A stretch of 64,000 nt of DNA from an uncultured Collinsella sp. (GTDB taxonomy: Bacteria; Actinomycetota; Coriobacteriia; Coriobacteriales; Coriobacteriaceae), in the NCBI GenBank assembly GCA_900543275.1, contig UQQL01000002.1, forward strand, positions 1 to 64,000, read 5' to 3'. Made by a program: the position numbers and the translations under genes. Numbering within the stretch: the stretch's first letter is position 1; every line of letters starts with the position of its first letter. This document shows, piece by piece, positions 57,679-64,000 of this stretch. The notes under the pieces were generated by a model that saw only the letters and a list, made by a program, of their open reading frames with translations, was not told the DNA's origin and made no database searches.

Positions 57679-58806
57679 ATGAAGGATCTACTTTGTGACA
57701 TATCGGCTTTTAGGTACTGGCGTTTGTCCCCTCAGGTCCGCGCTTTGTGTCCGCCGCTTCCACGGCCGGAAGAAGACCGGCAGCGATATGAACTCGCCCG
57801 TAACCCGACGGCTGCGGTTGCGCTCGGTTTTCCACTGTATACATTGGTTCGGACGAGAAACAAACGGACTTGCCCTGCCAGCATTAGGCAGCGGCTGTTC
57901 CTTGGTGAGCTCCCCAGGGAATCCGTGCTGGAAACGGAGCATGGGTTTTTGGTTACGTCTCCTCTACTGACGGCATTCATTATGTCGCGGCATCTGACGG
58001 ATCTTCAGCTTCTTTTGGTATTGGCGGAGATGTGTGGCTTGTTTGCGGTGTGCGCTCTGCCGGCGGCACTTGAGGCGGAGCTTACGCGTGCAATTGATTC
58101 GGGCGCGATTTCGACAACGTTCGGTTGGGTGCGCTGCCCGTCCGAGGACGGTACCGCTTCAAATTTATGGCGTCGAGACGCTTTGGTTTTGGGCAGAGAC
58201 CTTGACCGTTTTTGTTCAGATGTTTGCGGGATGCGTTACGGCAATAGATTTATGGCGGTAACGCAGCTCGTTCCATTGGGCGCCGCGTCGCCTTTTGAGG
58301 TCGAGGCGTATTTGTTGCTTGGACTGCCGCGATCCCTGGGAGGTGAAGGTTTTTGCGGCATAGAGCTCAATGTCGAAGTGACGCTAAGCACAAGTGCTCG
58401 AGCGATTGTGGGAAAGTCCCGTGTATATATCGACCTACTTCTGTCTTCGCCGGACGGCAGGCAACAGGTGGCCATTGAATGTCAGGGAAAGGCCTCGCAC
58501 GGACGCGCAGGAGATGGCTTGCGTGACGCTGACCGCATGACGGCCCTTCAGGCCATGGGCTACGATGTACTTCTCCTGACACACAGACAGATATCCGATG
58601 AGGATAGATTCCGCGCGATCGTTAAGGCCGTATGCAGGATGCTCGATGCTGAATATCGTGATAAAAGCTCAGATGAGCAAAGGGCTGAGACATTACTCCG
58701 GTCTGAACTATTCGTTGACTGGACAAAATTGGGAGTAATCGACGGAAAGATGCCCGTTAGACACAAAACAGCTCGATCGTGGACGGCTGCGGTTCTAAGT
58801 GAGTAG
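57679..58806 (+). CDS. AbiEi-like/PD-(D/E)XK (DUF559-type) nuclease, orphan
   Basis: 375 residues. The N-terminal half has GFPLYTLVRTRNKR, LGELPRESVLETEHGFLVTSP and LLLVLAEMCGLFAV, the pattern that precedes endonuclease domains in AbiEi-like proteins of Actinomycetota. From SPFEVEAYLLLGLPRSLGGEG (about 204) a Vsr/DUF559-type nuclease fold begins, with RVYIDLLLSS (Asp252) and VAIECQGKASHG (Glu267, Gln269). DRMTALQAMGYDVLLLTHRQI follows. DNA cleavage is inferred. No SD is obvious before ATG 57679. Codon use looks less GC-biased than neighbours. No partner toxin or antitoxin gene is adjacent. A 119-bp repeat holds its stop codon. Confidence 0.7.
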   Translation: MKDLLCDISAFRYWRLSPQVRALCPPLPRPEEDRQRYELARNPTAAVALGFPLYTLVRTRNKRTCPASIRQRLFLGELPRESVLETEHGFLVTSPLLTAFIMSRHLTDLQLLLVLAEMCGLFAVCALPAALEAELTRAIDSGAISTTFGWVRCPSEDGTASNLWRRDALVLGRDLDRFCSDVCGMRYGNRFMAVTQLVPLGAASPFEVEAYLLLGLPRSLGGEGFCGIELNVEVTLSTSARAIVGKSRVYIDLLLSSPDGRQQVAIECQGKASHGRAGDGLRDADRMTALQAMGYDVLLLTHRQISDEDRFRAIVKAVCRMLDAEYRDKSSDEQRAETLLRSELFVDWTKLGVIDGKMPVRHKTARSWTAAVLSE

Positions 58807-58915
58807 ACTTTTGGCGCTTTGGCGACCGGGCCGTTTTGCAACAAGTCATTTACCTGCGGCTTTATAAAGCAATATGGATGGTGTGCTCGGCAAGTTCCAA
58901 AAAGTCTACTCACTT
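58797..58915. repeat. 119-bp palindromic element, copy 2
   Basis: AAGTGAGTAGACTTTTGGC (58797-58815) pairs with CCAAAAAGTCTACTCACTT (58897-58915). It has exactly the same length as copy 1, with a recognisably similar interior. It supplies the TAG stop of the nuclease gene. Confidence 0.88.
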
Positions 58916-58986
58916 AGTTTTTGACGAGAAACCGATGCCGAAGGCGGTCCTATTTCAGAGCGTTAACGAGTCCTCGAGACACAAAA

Positions 58987-59012
58987 AGGCCCGAACCATG
59001 CGGTCCGGGCCT
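58987..59012 (-). terminator. Terminator after the rubrerythrin gene
   Basis: AGGCCCG (58987-58993) pairs with CGGGCCT (59006-59012); on the minus strand it is followed by TTTTTG. It ends the rubrerythrin transcript. Confidence 0.8.
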
Positions 59013-59046
59013 CATCGAGCTAGAGATTATCTCTCAGGCGGTTGGC

Positions 59047-59607
59047 TTAGCCAAAGTAGCGCTTGAGCAGACCGGCGAAAGCCTTGCCGTGGCGAGCCTC
59101 GTCGCGAGCCATCTCGTGCACGGTGTCGTGGATGGCATCGAGGCCAGCGGCCTTGGCGCGCTTGGCAAGATCGGTCTTGCCGGCGGTGGCGCCGTTCTCG
59201 GCCTCAACGCGCATCTCGAGGTTCTTCTTGGTGGAGTCGGTCACGACCTCGCCCAGGAGCTCGGCGAACTTGGCGGCGTGCTCGGCCTCCTCGTGGGCGG
59301 CCTTCTCCCAGTACAGGCCGATCTCGGGATAGCCCTCGCGATGAGCAACGCGAGCCATGGCCAGGTACATACCGACCTCGGAGCACTCGCCCTCAAAGTT
59401 GGCGCGCAGGTCGGCAACGATGTCCTCGGAGACGCCCTCCATCTTGGCGACGCCCACGACGTGCTCGGCAGCCCACTCGAGCTGGCCCTCCTCCTGCTTC
59501 AGGAAGCGAGAGCCGGGAACGTCGCACTGGGGGCACTTGAAATCCTCGGGCAGCTGGTCGCCGTCGAACTCTTCCACATAACCGCAAACGGGGCAAACAA
59601 ACTTCAT
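59047..59607 (-). CDS. Reverse rubrerythrin
   Basis: 186 residues. The rubredoxin domain comes first (FVCPVCGY, Cys5 and Cys8; FKCPQCDV, Cys25 and Cys28). The four-helix diiron domain follows (about 45-186), with Glu/His ligands in [31 protein letters not shown] and [13 protein letters not shown]. Classical rubrerythrin has the domains in the opposite order. In anaerobes these proteins reduce H2O2 and O2 with electrons from rubredoxin or NADH. ATG follows AAAGGA. This supports an anaerobic lifestyle. Confidence 0.92.
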   Translation of the reverse strand: MKFVCPVCGYVEEFDGDQLPEDFKCPQCDVPGSRFLKQEEGQLEWAAEHVVGVAKMEGVSEDIVADLRANFEGECSEVGMYLAMARVAHREGYPEIGLYWEKAAHEEAEHAAKFAELLGEVVTDSTKKNLEMRVEAENGATAGKTDLAKRAKAAGLDAIHDTVHEMARDEARHGKAFAGLLKRYFG

Positions 59608-59830
59608 AATTCGATCCTTTCGATCGATGGCGATGGTGCGCTCGTCCGGTCCCTTAAGGGCCCTCTCCGGACGTGCGTCTTGACGAGTTCTATTATCCAT
59701 AAATGAGACCGAATGTGAAGCCTATTAGGAATGATTTTTAATAAAACAATTTTGGGCATGTGAAGATGTTGATTGATTAACGATTTGCAAGCCATATGCG
59801 GACGCCGATGAGTACAATCGGTCGAGCAAA

Positions 59831-59846
59831 TGTTGACCTATCAACA
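59831..59846 (+). promoter_or_regulatory. Rex-like dyad upstream of the alcohol dehydrogenase operon
   Basis: TGTTGA (59831-59836) and TCAACA (59841-59846) are inverted with a 4-bp spacer, close to the Rex consensus TTGTTAANNNNTTAACAA except for symmetrical A-to-G changes. It is 19 bp upstream of the start codon. Rex commonly represses alcohol dehydrogenase genes when NADH is low. Confidence 0.4.
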
Positions 59847-59864
59847 AATGAAGGAGTTTCCTTT

Positions 59865-61085
59865 ATGCATCTAGCCCGTCGTGCCTGGTGCCGAACATAT
59901 CAGACGGCTTTTCGCATCGCATTGCCGATCCTGCCCTATACCGAACCGCGCATTTTGGAGCATGCCGAGGATGTGCCCGCGGTGCTTCAAAAGCGCTCGA
60001 TCCAGAAGGTCCTTATCGTGACAGACCCTGGTATTGCTCGTTTGGGACTCACGGCATCACTCGAGCGTGCGCTTACGGCTCAGGGGATTGGCGTTACGGT
60101 CTATGCCGAAACGCGTGCGAACCCCACGGTCTCAAACGTGGAGGAAGCGGCGTCCCTGTATCGCGAGAGCGCCTGCCAGGCCATTATCGGCTTTGGTGGC
60201 GGTTCGGCCATGGACTGTGCCAAGGGCGTGGGCGCACGCATCGCACAGCCAAATAAGCCCATCAACAAGATGCGCGGGCTGCTGCGGATTCATCGTCGCC
60301 TGCCGCTGCTCATCGCCGTTCCCACCACGGCAGGTACGGGAAGCGAGGTCACGCTTGCGGCAGTAATTACCGATGACGAGACGCACTACAAGTACCCCAT
60401 TAACGACTTTGTGCTTATCCCGCGCTTTGCGGTGCACGACCCCGAGTTTACACGTGGCCTGCCCGCCTCCATTACGGGGCAGACGGGCATGGATGCCCTG
60501 ACGCATGCCGTCGAGGCCTTTATCGGCCGTAGCACCACGCCCTACACGCGCAAGATGGCGCGTCAGGCGGTCCAGCTCATCCACGACAATTTGCCCGAGG
60601 CTTATGAGCATGGCGACGACATGCGCGCTCGTCGCAATATGCTTTCGGCGGCGTATAAAGCGGGTGTTGCATTTACCCGCTCCTATGTCGGATATGTGCA
60701 TGCCATCGCGCATAGTCTGGGCGGCCGATACGGAATTCCGCACGGCTTGGCCAACGCCATCATCCTGCCGCACATGCTTCGCGCTTATGGTGACGCCGCC
60801 GCCCCCAAGCTTGCCGATCTTGCTCGCATGGCCGGTATCGCGCCGGCTAACGCGCAGGACAGTCTTGCGGCCGAGGCCTTTATCGATTGGGTCGACCGCA
60901 TGAATGCCGCCTTGGGCATTCCCAAATATGTGACGGGCATTCGCCGCTCCGATATTCCGCAAATGGCGGCCCATGCCGATGCCGAGGCCAATCCGCTATA
61001 CCCCGTTCCACTTTTGATGGACCGTTTGGAGCTCGAGCGTATGTACGAGGTCGTCGCGGGTGGTATGTTTGAGGATGAGAACTAG
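59865..61085 (+). CDS. Iron-containing alcohol dehydrogenase
   Basis: 406 residues, family III. The NAD-binding region has GFGGGSAMDCAKGVG (about 119-133). The metal-binding part includes TGQTGMDALTHAVEAF (Asp and His) and HAIAHSLGGRYGIPHGLANA (two His). ATG at 59865 follows AAGGAG. The aldehyde dehydrogenase gene starts 8 bp after its stop, so the pair converts an alcohol to an acid, or the reverse during fermentation. Substrate unknown; short-chain or fatty alcohols are possible. Confidence 0.92.
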   Translation: MHLARRAWCRTYQTAFRIALPILPYTEPRILEHAEDVPAVLQKRSIQKVLIVTDPGIARLGLTASLERALTAQGIGVTVYAETRANPTVSNVEEAASLYRESACQAIIGFGGGSAMDCAKGVGARIAQPNKPINKMRGLLRIHRRLPLLIAVPTTAGTGSEVTLAAVITDDETHYKYPINDFVLIPRFAVHDPEFTRGLPASITGQTGMDALTHAVEAFIGRSTTPYTRKMARQAVQLIHDNLPEAYEHGDDMRARRNMLSAAYKAGVAFTRSYVGYVHAIAHSLGGRYGIPHGLANAIILPHMLRAYGDAAAPKLADLARMAGIAPANAQDSLAAEAFIDWVDRMNAALGIPKYVTGIRRSDIPQMAAHADAEANPLYPVPLLMDRLELERMYEVVAGGMFEDEN

Positions 61086-61093
61086 GAGGGCCC

Positions 61094-62473
61094 ATGAACA
61101 CCGAGGAAATCGCGCGCATTGTCGGCGAACAGCGCGCCTACTTTAAGACGCGCGCCACGTTTGATGTCGATGCTCGACGTCGCGCCCTCGTGCGCCTGCG
61201 CGAGGCGGTGCGGGCACACGAGACCGATATTGCCCATGCGCTCAAGACCGATTTGGGAAAGTCGCATGACGAGGCCTATATGTGTGAGATCGGCACCTCG
61301 CTTTCCGAGATTCGTCATCAGATTGCGCATGTGGCTCGATGGAGCCGTCCGCGCCTGCGTCCGTGTGACCTCGCCAACGCCGTGAGTGTGTGCAAAACGC
61401 AAGCCGTGCCCTATGGCGTCACGCTCATTATGGCGCCCTGGAACTACCCGTTTTTGCTAACGCTCGAGCCGCTTGCCGGCGCCCTTGCCGCGGGCAATAC
61501 CGTGGTCATCAAGCCGAGTGCCTATGCTCCGGCATCGAGCGCGGTGCTCAGGCAGATTTGCGAGGAAGCATTTGATCCGCGCCTAGTGACGGTCGTCGAA
61601 GGCGGGCGTGCCGAGAACGAGGCGCTGCTCGACGAGAGCTGGGACAAGATCTTCTTTACCGGTAGCGTTCCGGTCGGCAAGCTCGTCATGGAGCGCGCGA
61701 GCAAAAACCTCACGCCCGTGACGCTTGAGCTGGGCGGCAAGAGCCCCTGCATCGTGGATGCGACGGCAAACTTGAAGGTCGCGGCACGGCGTATCGCCTT
61801 TGGTAAATGGCTCAACGTAGGGCAGACCTGCGTGGCGCCCGACTACCTGCTGGTCGATACGCGCGTGCACGACGAGCTGCTGGGACTCATCAAGGAGGAG
61901 GCCCGTCGCATGTTTGGCGAGCACCCGCTCGACAACGAGGACTACGGTCATATTGTCAACGCCAAGCATTTCGCGCGCGTACGCGGGCTGATCGACCCCG
62001 ACAAGGTTGTGCTGGGAGGCACGGCGCGCGAGTCGTCGCTCAAGATTGAGCCGACGATCCTAGACGGCGTGGCGCCTGAGGACGCCGTGATGCAGGAAGA
62101 GATTTTCGGTCCCATCTTGCCGGTGCTGACGTTTGAGAGCCTGGATGAGGCCGAGGCGTTTATTGCAGATCGTCCGACGCCGCTGGCCCTGTATATCTTT
62201 AGCCAGGATCGCGCAGTTCAGGAGCACTTTGTGCGCTACGTGCCCTTTGGCGGCGGCTGCGTTAACGACACGATCATGCACTTGGCTACGAGCCATATGG
62301 GCTTCGGCGGCATGGGTGCGAGCGGTATGGGCCAGTACCATGGCCGCGAGAGCTTCGATACGTTTAGCCACAAGAAGAGCATCGTGAACAGGGTAACCTG
62401 GCTGGACGTGCCGTTTCGGTATGCGCCCTACGCAAGCTGGAAGCACAAGTTCGTGCGTATGTTTGTGCATTAG
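61094..62473 (+). CDS. NAD(P)-dependent aldehyde dehydrogenase (class 3-like)
   Basis: 459 residues. APWNYPF (114-120), the general base Glu212 in TLELGGKSP, and the nucleophile Cys246 in NVGQTCVAPDY are all present. PFGGGCVNDTIMHLATSHMGFGGMGASGMGQYHG near the C-terminus places it with ALDH3/fatty-aldehyde types of about 460 residues. A C-terminal amphipathic end (PYASWKHKFVRMFVH) may touch the membrane. ATG follows AGGAGG. Operon with the iron alcohol dehydrogenase; terminator downstream. Confidence 0.93.
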   Translation: MNTEEIARIVGEQRAYFKTRATFDVDARRRALVRLREAVRAHETDIAHALKTDLGKSHDEAYMCEIGTSLSEIRHQIAHVARWSRPRLRPCDLANAVSVCKTQAVPYGVTLIMAPWNYPFLLTLEPLAGALAAGNTVVIKPSAYAPASSAVLRQICEEAFDPRLVTVVEGGRAENEALLDESWDKIFFTGSVPVGKLVMERASKNLTPVTLELGGKSPCIVDATANLKVAARRIAFGKWLNVGQTCVAPDYLLVDTRVHDELLGLIKEEARRMFGEHPLDNEDYGHIVNAKHFARVRGLIDPDKVVLGGTARESSLKIEPTILDGVAPEDAVMQEEIFGPILPVLTFESLDEAEAFIADRPTPLALYIFSQDRAVQEHFVRYVPFGGGCVNDTIMHLATSHMGFGGMGASGMGQYHGRESFDTFSHKKSIVNRVTWLDVPFRYAPYASWKHKFVRMFVH

Positions 62474-62481
62474 AAAAGATC

Positions 62482-62519
62482 GCGGGTAATACGAACAAGT
62501 GTTCCTATTACCCGCATTT
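62482..62519 (+). terminator. Terminator after the aldehyde dehydrogenase gene
   Basis: GCGGGTAATA (62482-62491) pairs with TATTACCCGC (62506-62515) and is followed by ATTTT. Confidence 0.85.
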
Positions 62520-62578
62520 TGCGTTAGACTACTGCTATGGAGCACGGATGGGCCAACTCCCTTTAGAAGGGATTTGGT

Positions 62579-63001
62579 ATGAACGTAAGCGATGTTATTT
62601 CGTTATTGGCGTTGTTGATCGCGGCTATCGAACTCGGCCTGTTTATCGGCCGAATGAAGTGGCCGCCCCCGCGTAAGCGAAGACGGCCACTTCTCACGAT
62701 GAAAACGTGTATCGGAGTTGGCAAGACCCGCTGCCACGGGTGCCATCCGTGTCCCTATCTTATCTGCAAGCGTCCCGTCGCGCAAGCGTTGCGGCAAGCG
62801 ATTGAAAGACGCAGACAGGATGAATTTGTGTCCGCACGGGCCCGTAGACTTCTCAATAAGGTTAAACGCCGGGTATTCCGGCCGGTAGAGGAGCTGCCAT
62901 GTACGAGCCTTCACGTGTTCTTTTGTCGTTTCATATTGCAGGATTTCAGTATGCCGATGGCGCCTTGGTCTTGGGCGATCTTAAAGCGGGCGATAAGCTG
63001 A
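62579..63001 (+). CDS. Small membrane protein with a basic Cys-rich tail, uncertain
   Basis: 140 residues. One hydrophobic helix (DVISLLALLIAAIELGLFIG) at the very N-terminus is followed by a strongly basic part, then GKTRCHGCHPCPYLICKRPVAQ, a Cys cluster. The last third overlaps the HIRAN gene by 103 bp and may be non-homologous read-on. The SD before ATG (AGAAGGGAT) is acceptable. The short hydrophobic start resembles holin-like type I toxins, but those end after about 30-40 residues. Function unknown; the frame could also be partly spurious. Confidence 0.45.
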   Translation: MNVSDVISLLALLIAAIELGLFIGRMKWPPPRKRRRPLLTMKTCIGVGKTRCHGCHPCPYLICKRPVAQALRQAIERRRQDEFVSARARRLLNKVKRRVFRPVEELPCTSLHVFFCRFILQDFSMPMAPWSWAILKRAIS

Positions 63002-63225
63002 CGCTGTGTGCCGAGCGCGATAATCCCCATGATCCCGAGGCGGTTGCGATCTACTACGGCAACACCAAGCTCGGCTATGTTCCGGGAAACGAGGCCGGCC
63101 CGCTGTCCTTGATGATGTATTACGGCCATGGGTACGTATTTGAGGCCCGTGTGCAACAGGTTGCCCCCGAGCGCAGCCCGTGGCATCAGGTGCGCGTTGG
63201 ACTCTATGTGGTGGATGCTCGCTAA
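62899..63225 (+). CDS. HIRAN domain protein
   Basis: 108 residues. The HIRAN pattern is seen from LSFHIAGFQYADGALVLGDLKAGDKLTLCAERDNPHDPEAVAIYYGNTKLGYVPGNEAG, with the NPHDPEAVAIYY and KLGYVP blocks of the family. HIRAN domains bind single-stranded or damaged DNA ends in HLTF and in many stand-alone bacterial proteins. Start ATG follows GAGGAG. Together with the following short gene and the phosphoesterase it may form an operon. Confidence 0.88.
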   Translation: MYEPSRVLLSFHIAGFQYADGALVLGDLKAGDKLTLCAERDNPHDPEAVAIYYGNTKLGYVPGNEAGPLSLMMYYGHGYVFEARVQQVAPERSPWHQVRVGLYVVDAR

Positions 63226-63243
63226 TCGGCAATGGAGGCGGTC

Positions 63244-63423
63244 ATGTTTGATGGCGATGGCCTGTTCGATCTGACGGACGACCCGTTTGAGTGGGATATG
63301 CTGCTCGACGATGATGAGCTAGAGCAGGACCGGAAGAAGCGGCAGGACAAGAACGCCCAGGGTGACGCGTCGAAAAAGAAAGACAAACACCGCCGAGGTC
63401 TGTTCGGCGGGCTCTTTGGCTAA
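63244..63423 (+). CDS. Small acidic/basic hypothetical protein
   Basis: 59 residues: an acidic half (FDGDGLFDLTDDPFEWDMLL) followed by a basic half (DRKKRQDKNAQGDASKKKDK) and GLFGGLFG. No family recognised. GGAGG lies at ideal distance before ATG 63244; an in-frame ATG at 63232 lies too close upstream. It is 18 bp after the HIRAN gene. Confidence 0.6.
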   Translation: MFDGDGLFDLTDDPFEWDMLLDDDELEQDRKKRQDKNAQGDASKKKDKHRRGLFGGLFG

Positions 63424-63489
63424 CCGACGCATCGCTGTGTCTGTATACTTAGCACGAGTTTGACGCGTTGCGAAATGAGGACATAGACG

Positions 63490-64000
63490 ATGATGTGGTT
63501 TACCGCCGACCTGCACCTGGGCGATACGAATATCTTGCACGACATGGACCGGCCGTTTGGCTCGGTCGAGGAGATGAATCGCAAGGTCATCGATGCCATC
63601 AATGAGTGCGTGGCTGCGGATGACCGTCTCTACATCCTGGGAGACTTTACCTATCGTTTGCCCCTAGCGGATGCCGTGCACCTGCGCGAGTGTATCGAAT
63701 GCAAGAACGTGACGCTCATCCGCGGTAACCATGACGGCGATTGGGAAGATCCGAACGCACCGCAGATTTGGGATGAGGTGCGCGATTATCTGGAGGTCGC
63801 TCCCGGTTACGCTAAGGGTCATCGCCTGGTGATGAGCCATTACCCCATGCTCAGCTGGAATGGCAAGGCGCGCGGCGCCATCATGCTGCACGGACATATC
63901 CATAGCAGGGGTGACCGCACCAACGCACGCAACCGCGATCGCGAGCGCCCCATTTTTCGCTACGATGTCGGCCTCGATGCCAACGACTACAAGCCCGTAA
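63490..64000 (+). CDS. Calcineurin-like metallophosphoesterase (cut by window edge)
   Basis: At least 170 residues; the frame is open at the right edge. MMWFTADLHLGDTNILH contains DxH with a nearby Asn, ILGDFTYR gives GD, and IRGNHDGDW gives GNHD. VMSHYPMLSW and LHGHIHSRGD supply the remaining metal His residues. All five Metallophos motifs are therefore present. Substrate unknown; single-domain members act on nucleotides or as phosphodiesterases. A TATACT -10-like box lies at 63444-63449. SD GAGGACA. Confidence 0.88.
   Translation, partial: MMWFTADLHLGDTNILHDMDRPFGSVEEMNRKVIDAINECVAADDRLYILGDFTYRLPLADAVHLRECIECKNVTLIRGNHDGDWEDPNAPQIWDEVRDYLEVAPGYAKGHRLVMSHYPMLSWNGKARGAIMLHGHIHSRGDRTNARNRDRERPIFRYDVGLDANDYKPV

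Overview
This 64 kb window is GC-rich, densely coded bacterial chromosome. It most resembles a gut Coriobacteriia genome, probably Collinsella or a close relative. The evidence is inference from gene content: a Bifidobacterium-like bile salt hydrolase, a thiamine salvage operon under a TPP riboswitch, PdxST with a divergent PdxR, a reverse rubrerythrin, tandem LAATG-anchored surface proteins and many palindromic intergenic repeats. No rRNA or tRNA gene was recognised. Both ends are cut: an IS110-type transposase tail on the left and a metallophosphoesterase on the right.

Layout. 0-5 kb: transposase fragment, K+ channel, LOG-family nucleotide hydrolase, CLC channel, then a minus-strand GntR/ABC-exporter operon. 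5.1-5.5 kb: a regular array of alternating 15-bp repeats. 5.6-16.6 kb: prfC, VUT transporter, SDR, ung, a divergent DMT/LysR pair, MATE pump, rlmA, small membrane proteins, rsmJ, a zinc-ribbon protein and a GNAT acetyltransferase. 16.6-25.5 kb: candidate small RNA, TetM/EF-G-like GTPase, AAA ATPase, UvrA-like ABC ATPase without room for a UvrB-binding domain, trmL, CobW-type GTPase, ArsC-like protein and a flavodoxin-fold reductase. 25.6-31.2 kb: two related cyclic-di-GMP proteins and a patatin-like lipase. 31.2-33.5 kb: a 62-bp-period palindrome array, then thiM, MTH1187 and thiE behind a TPP riboswitch.

33.6-44.5 kb: HAD phosphatase, LysR regulator, short MetE-like methyltransferase, uraA, esterase, duplicated surface proteins and a purine permease. 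44.7-50.7 kb: peptide-deformylase-like protein lacking the catalytic Glu, bile salt hydrolase, Kup and a second DMT/LysR pair. 50.8-57.4 kb: HTH-aminotransferase fusion, canonical def, MarR-like protein with an RGG tail, a cluster of hairpins, pdxST and pdxR. 57.4-58.9 kb: an orphan AbiEi-like/PD-(D/E)XK nuclease bracketed by two 119-bp palindromic elements. 59-64 kb: reverse rubrerythrin, alcohol and aldehyde dehydrogenases, small proteins, HIRAN protein and metallophosphoesterase.

The most unusual material lies between genes. Several families of hairpins sit directly on stop codons, and some share the loop word GGGACAG although their arms differ. Two arrays repeat palindromes at an exact pitch (40 and 62 bp). 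Most genes are housekeeping, transport or host-adaptation functions, and no CRISPR array, integrase or complete phage was seen.
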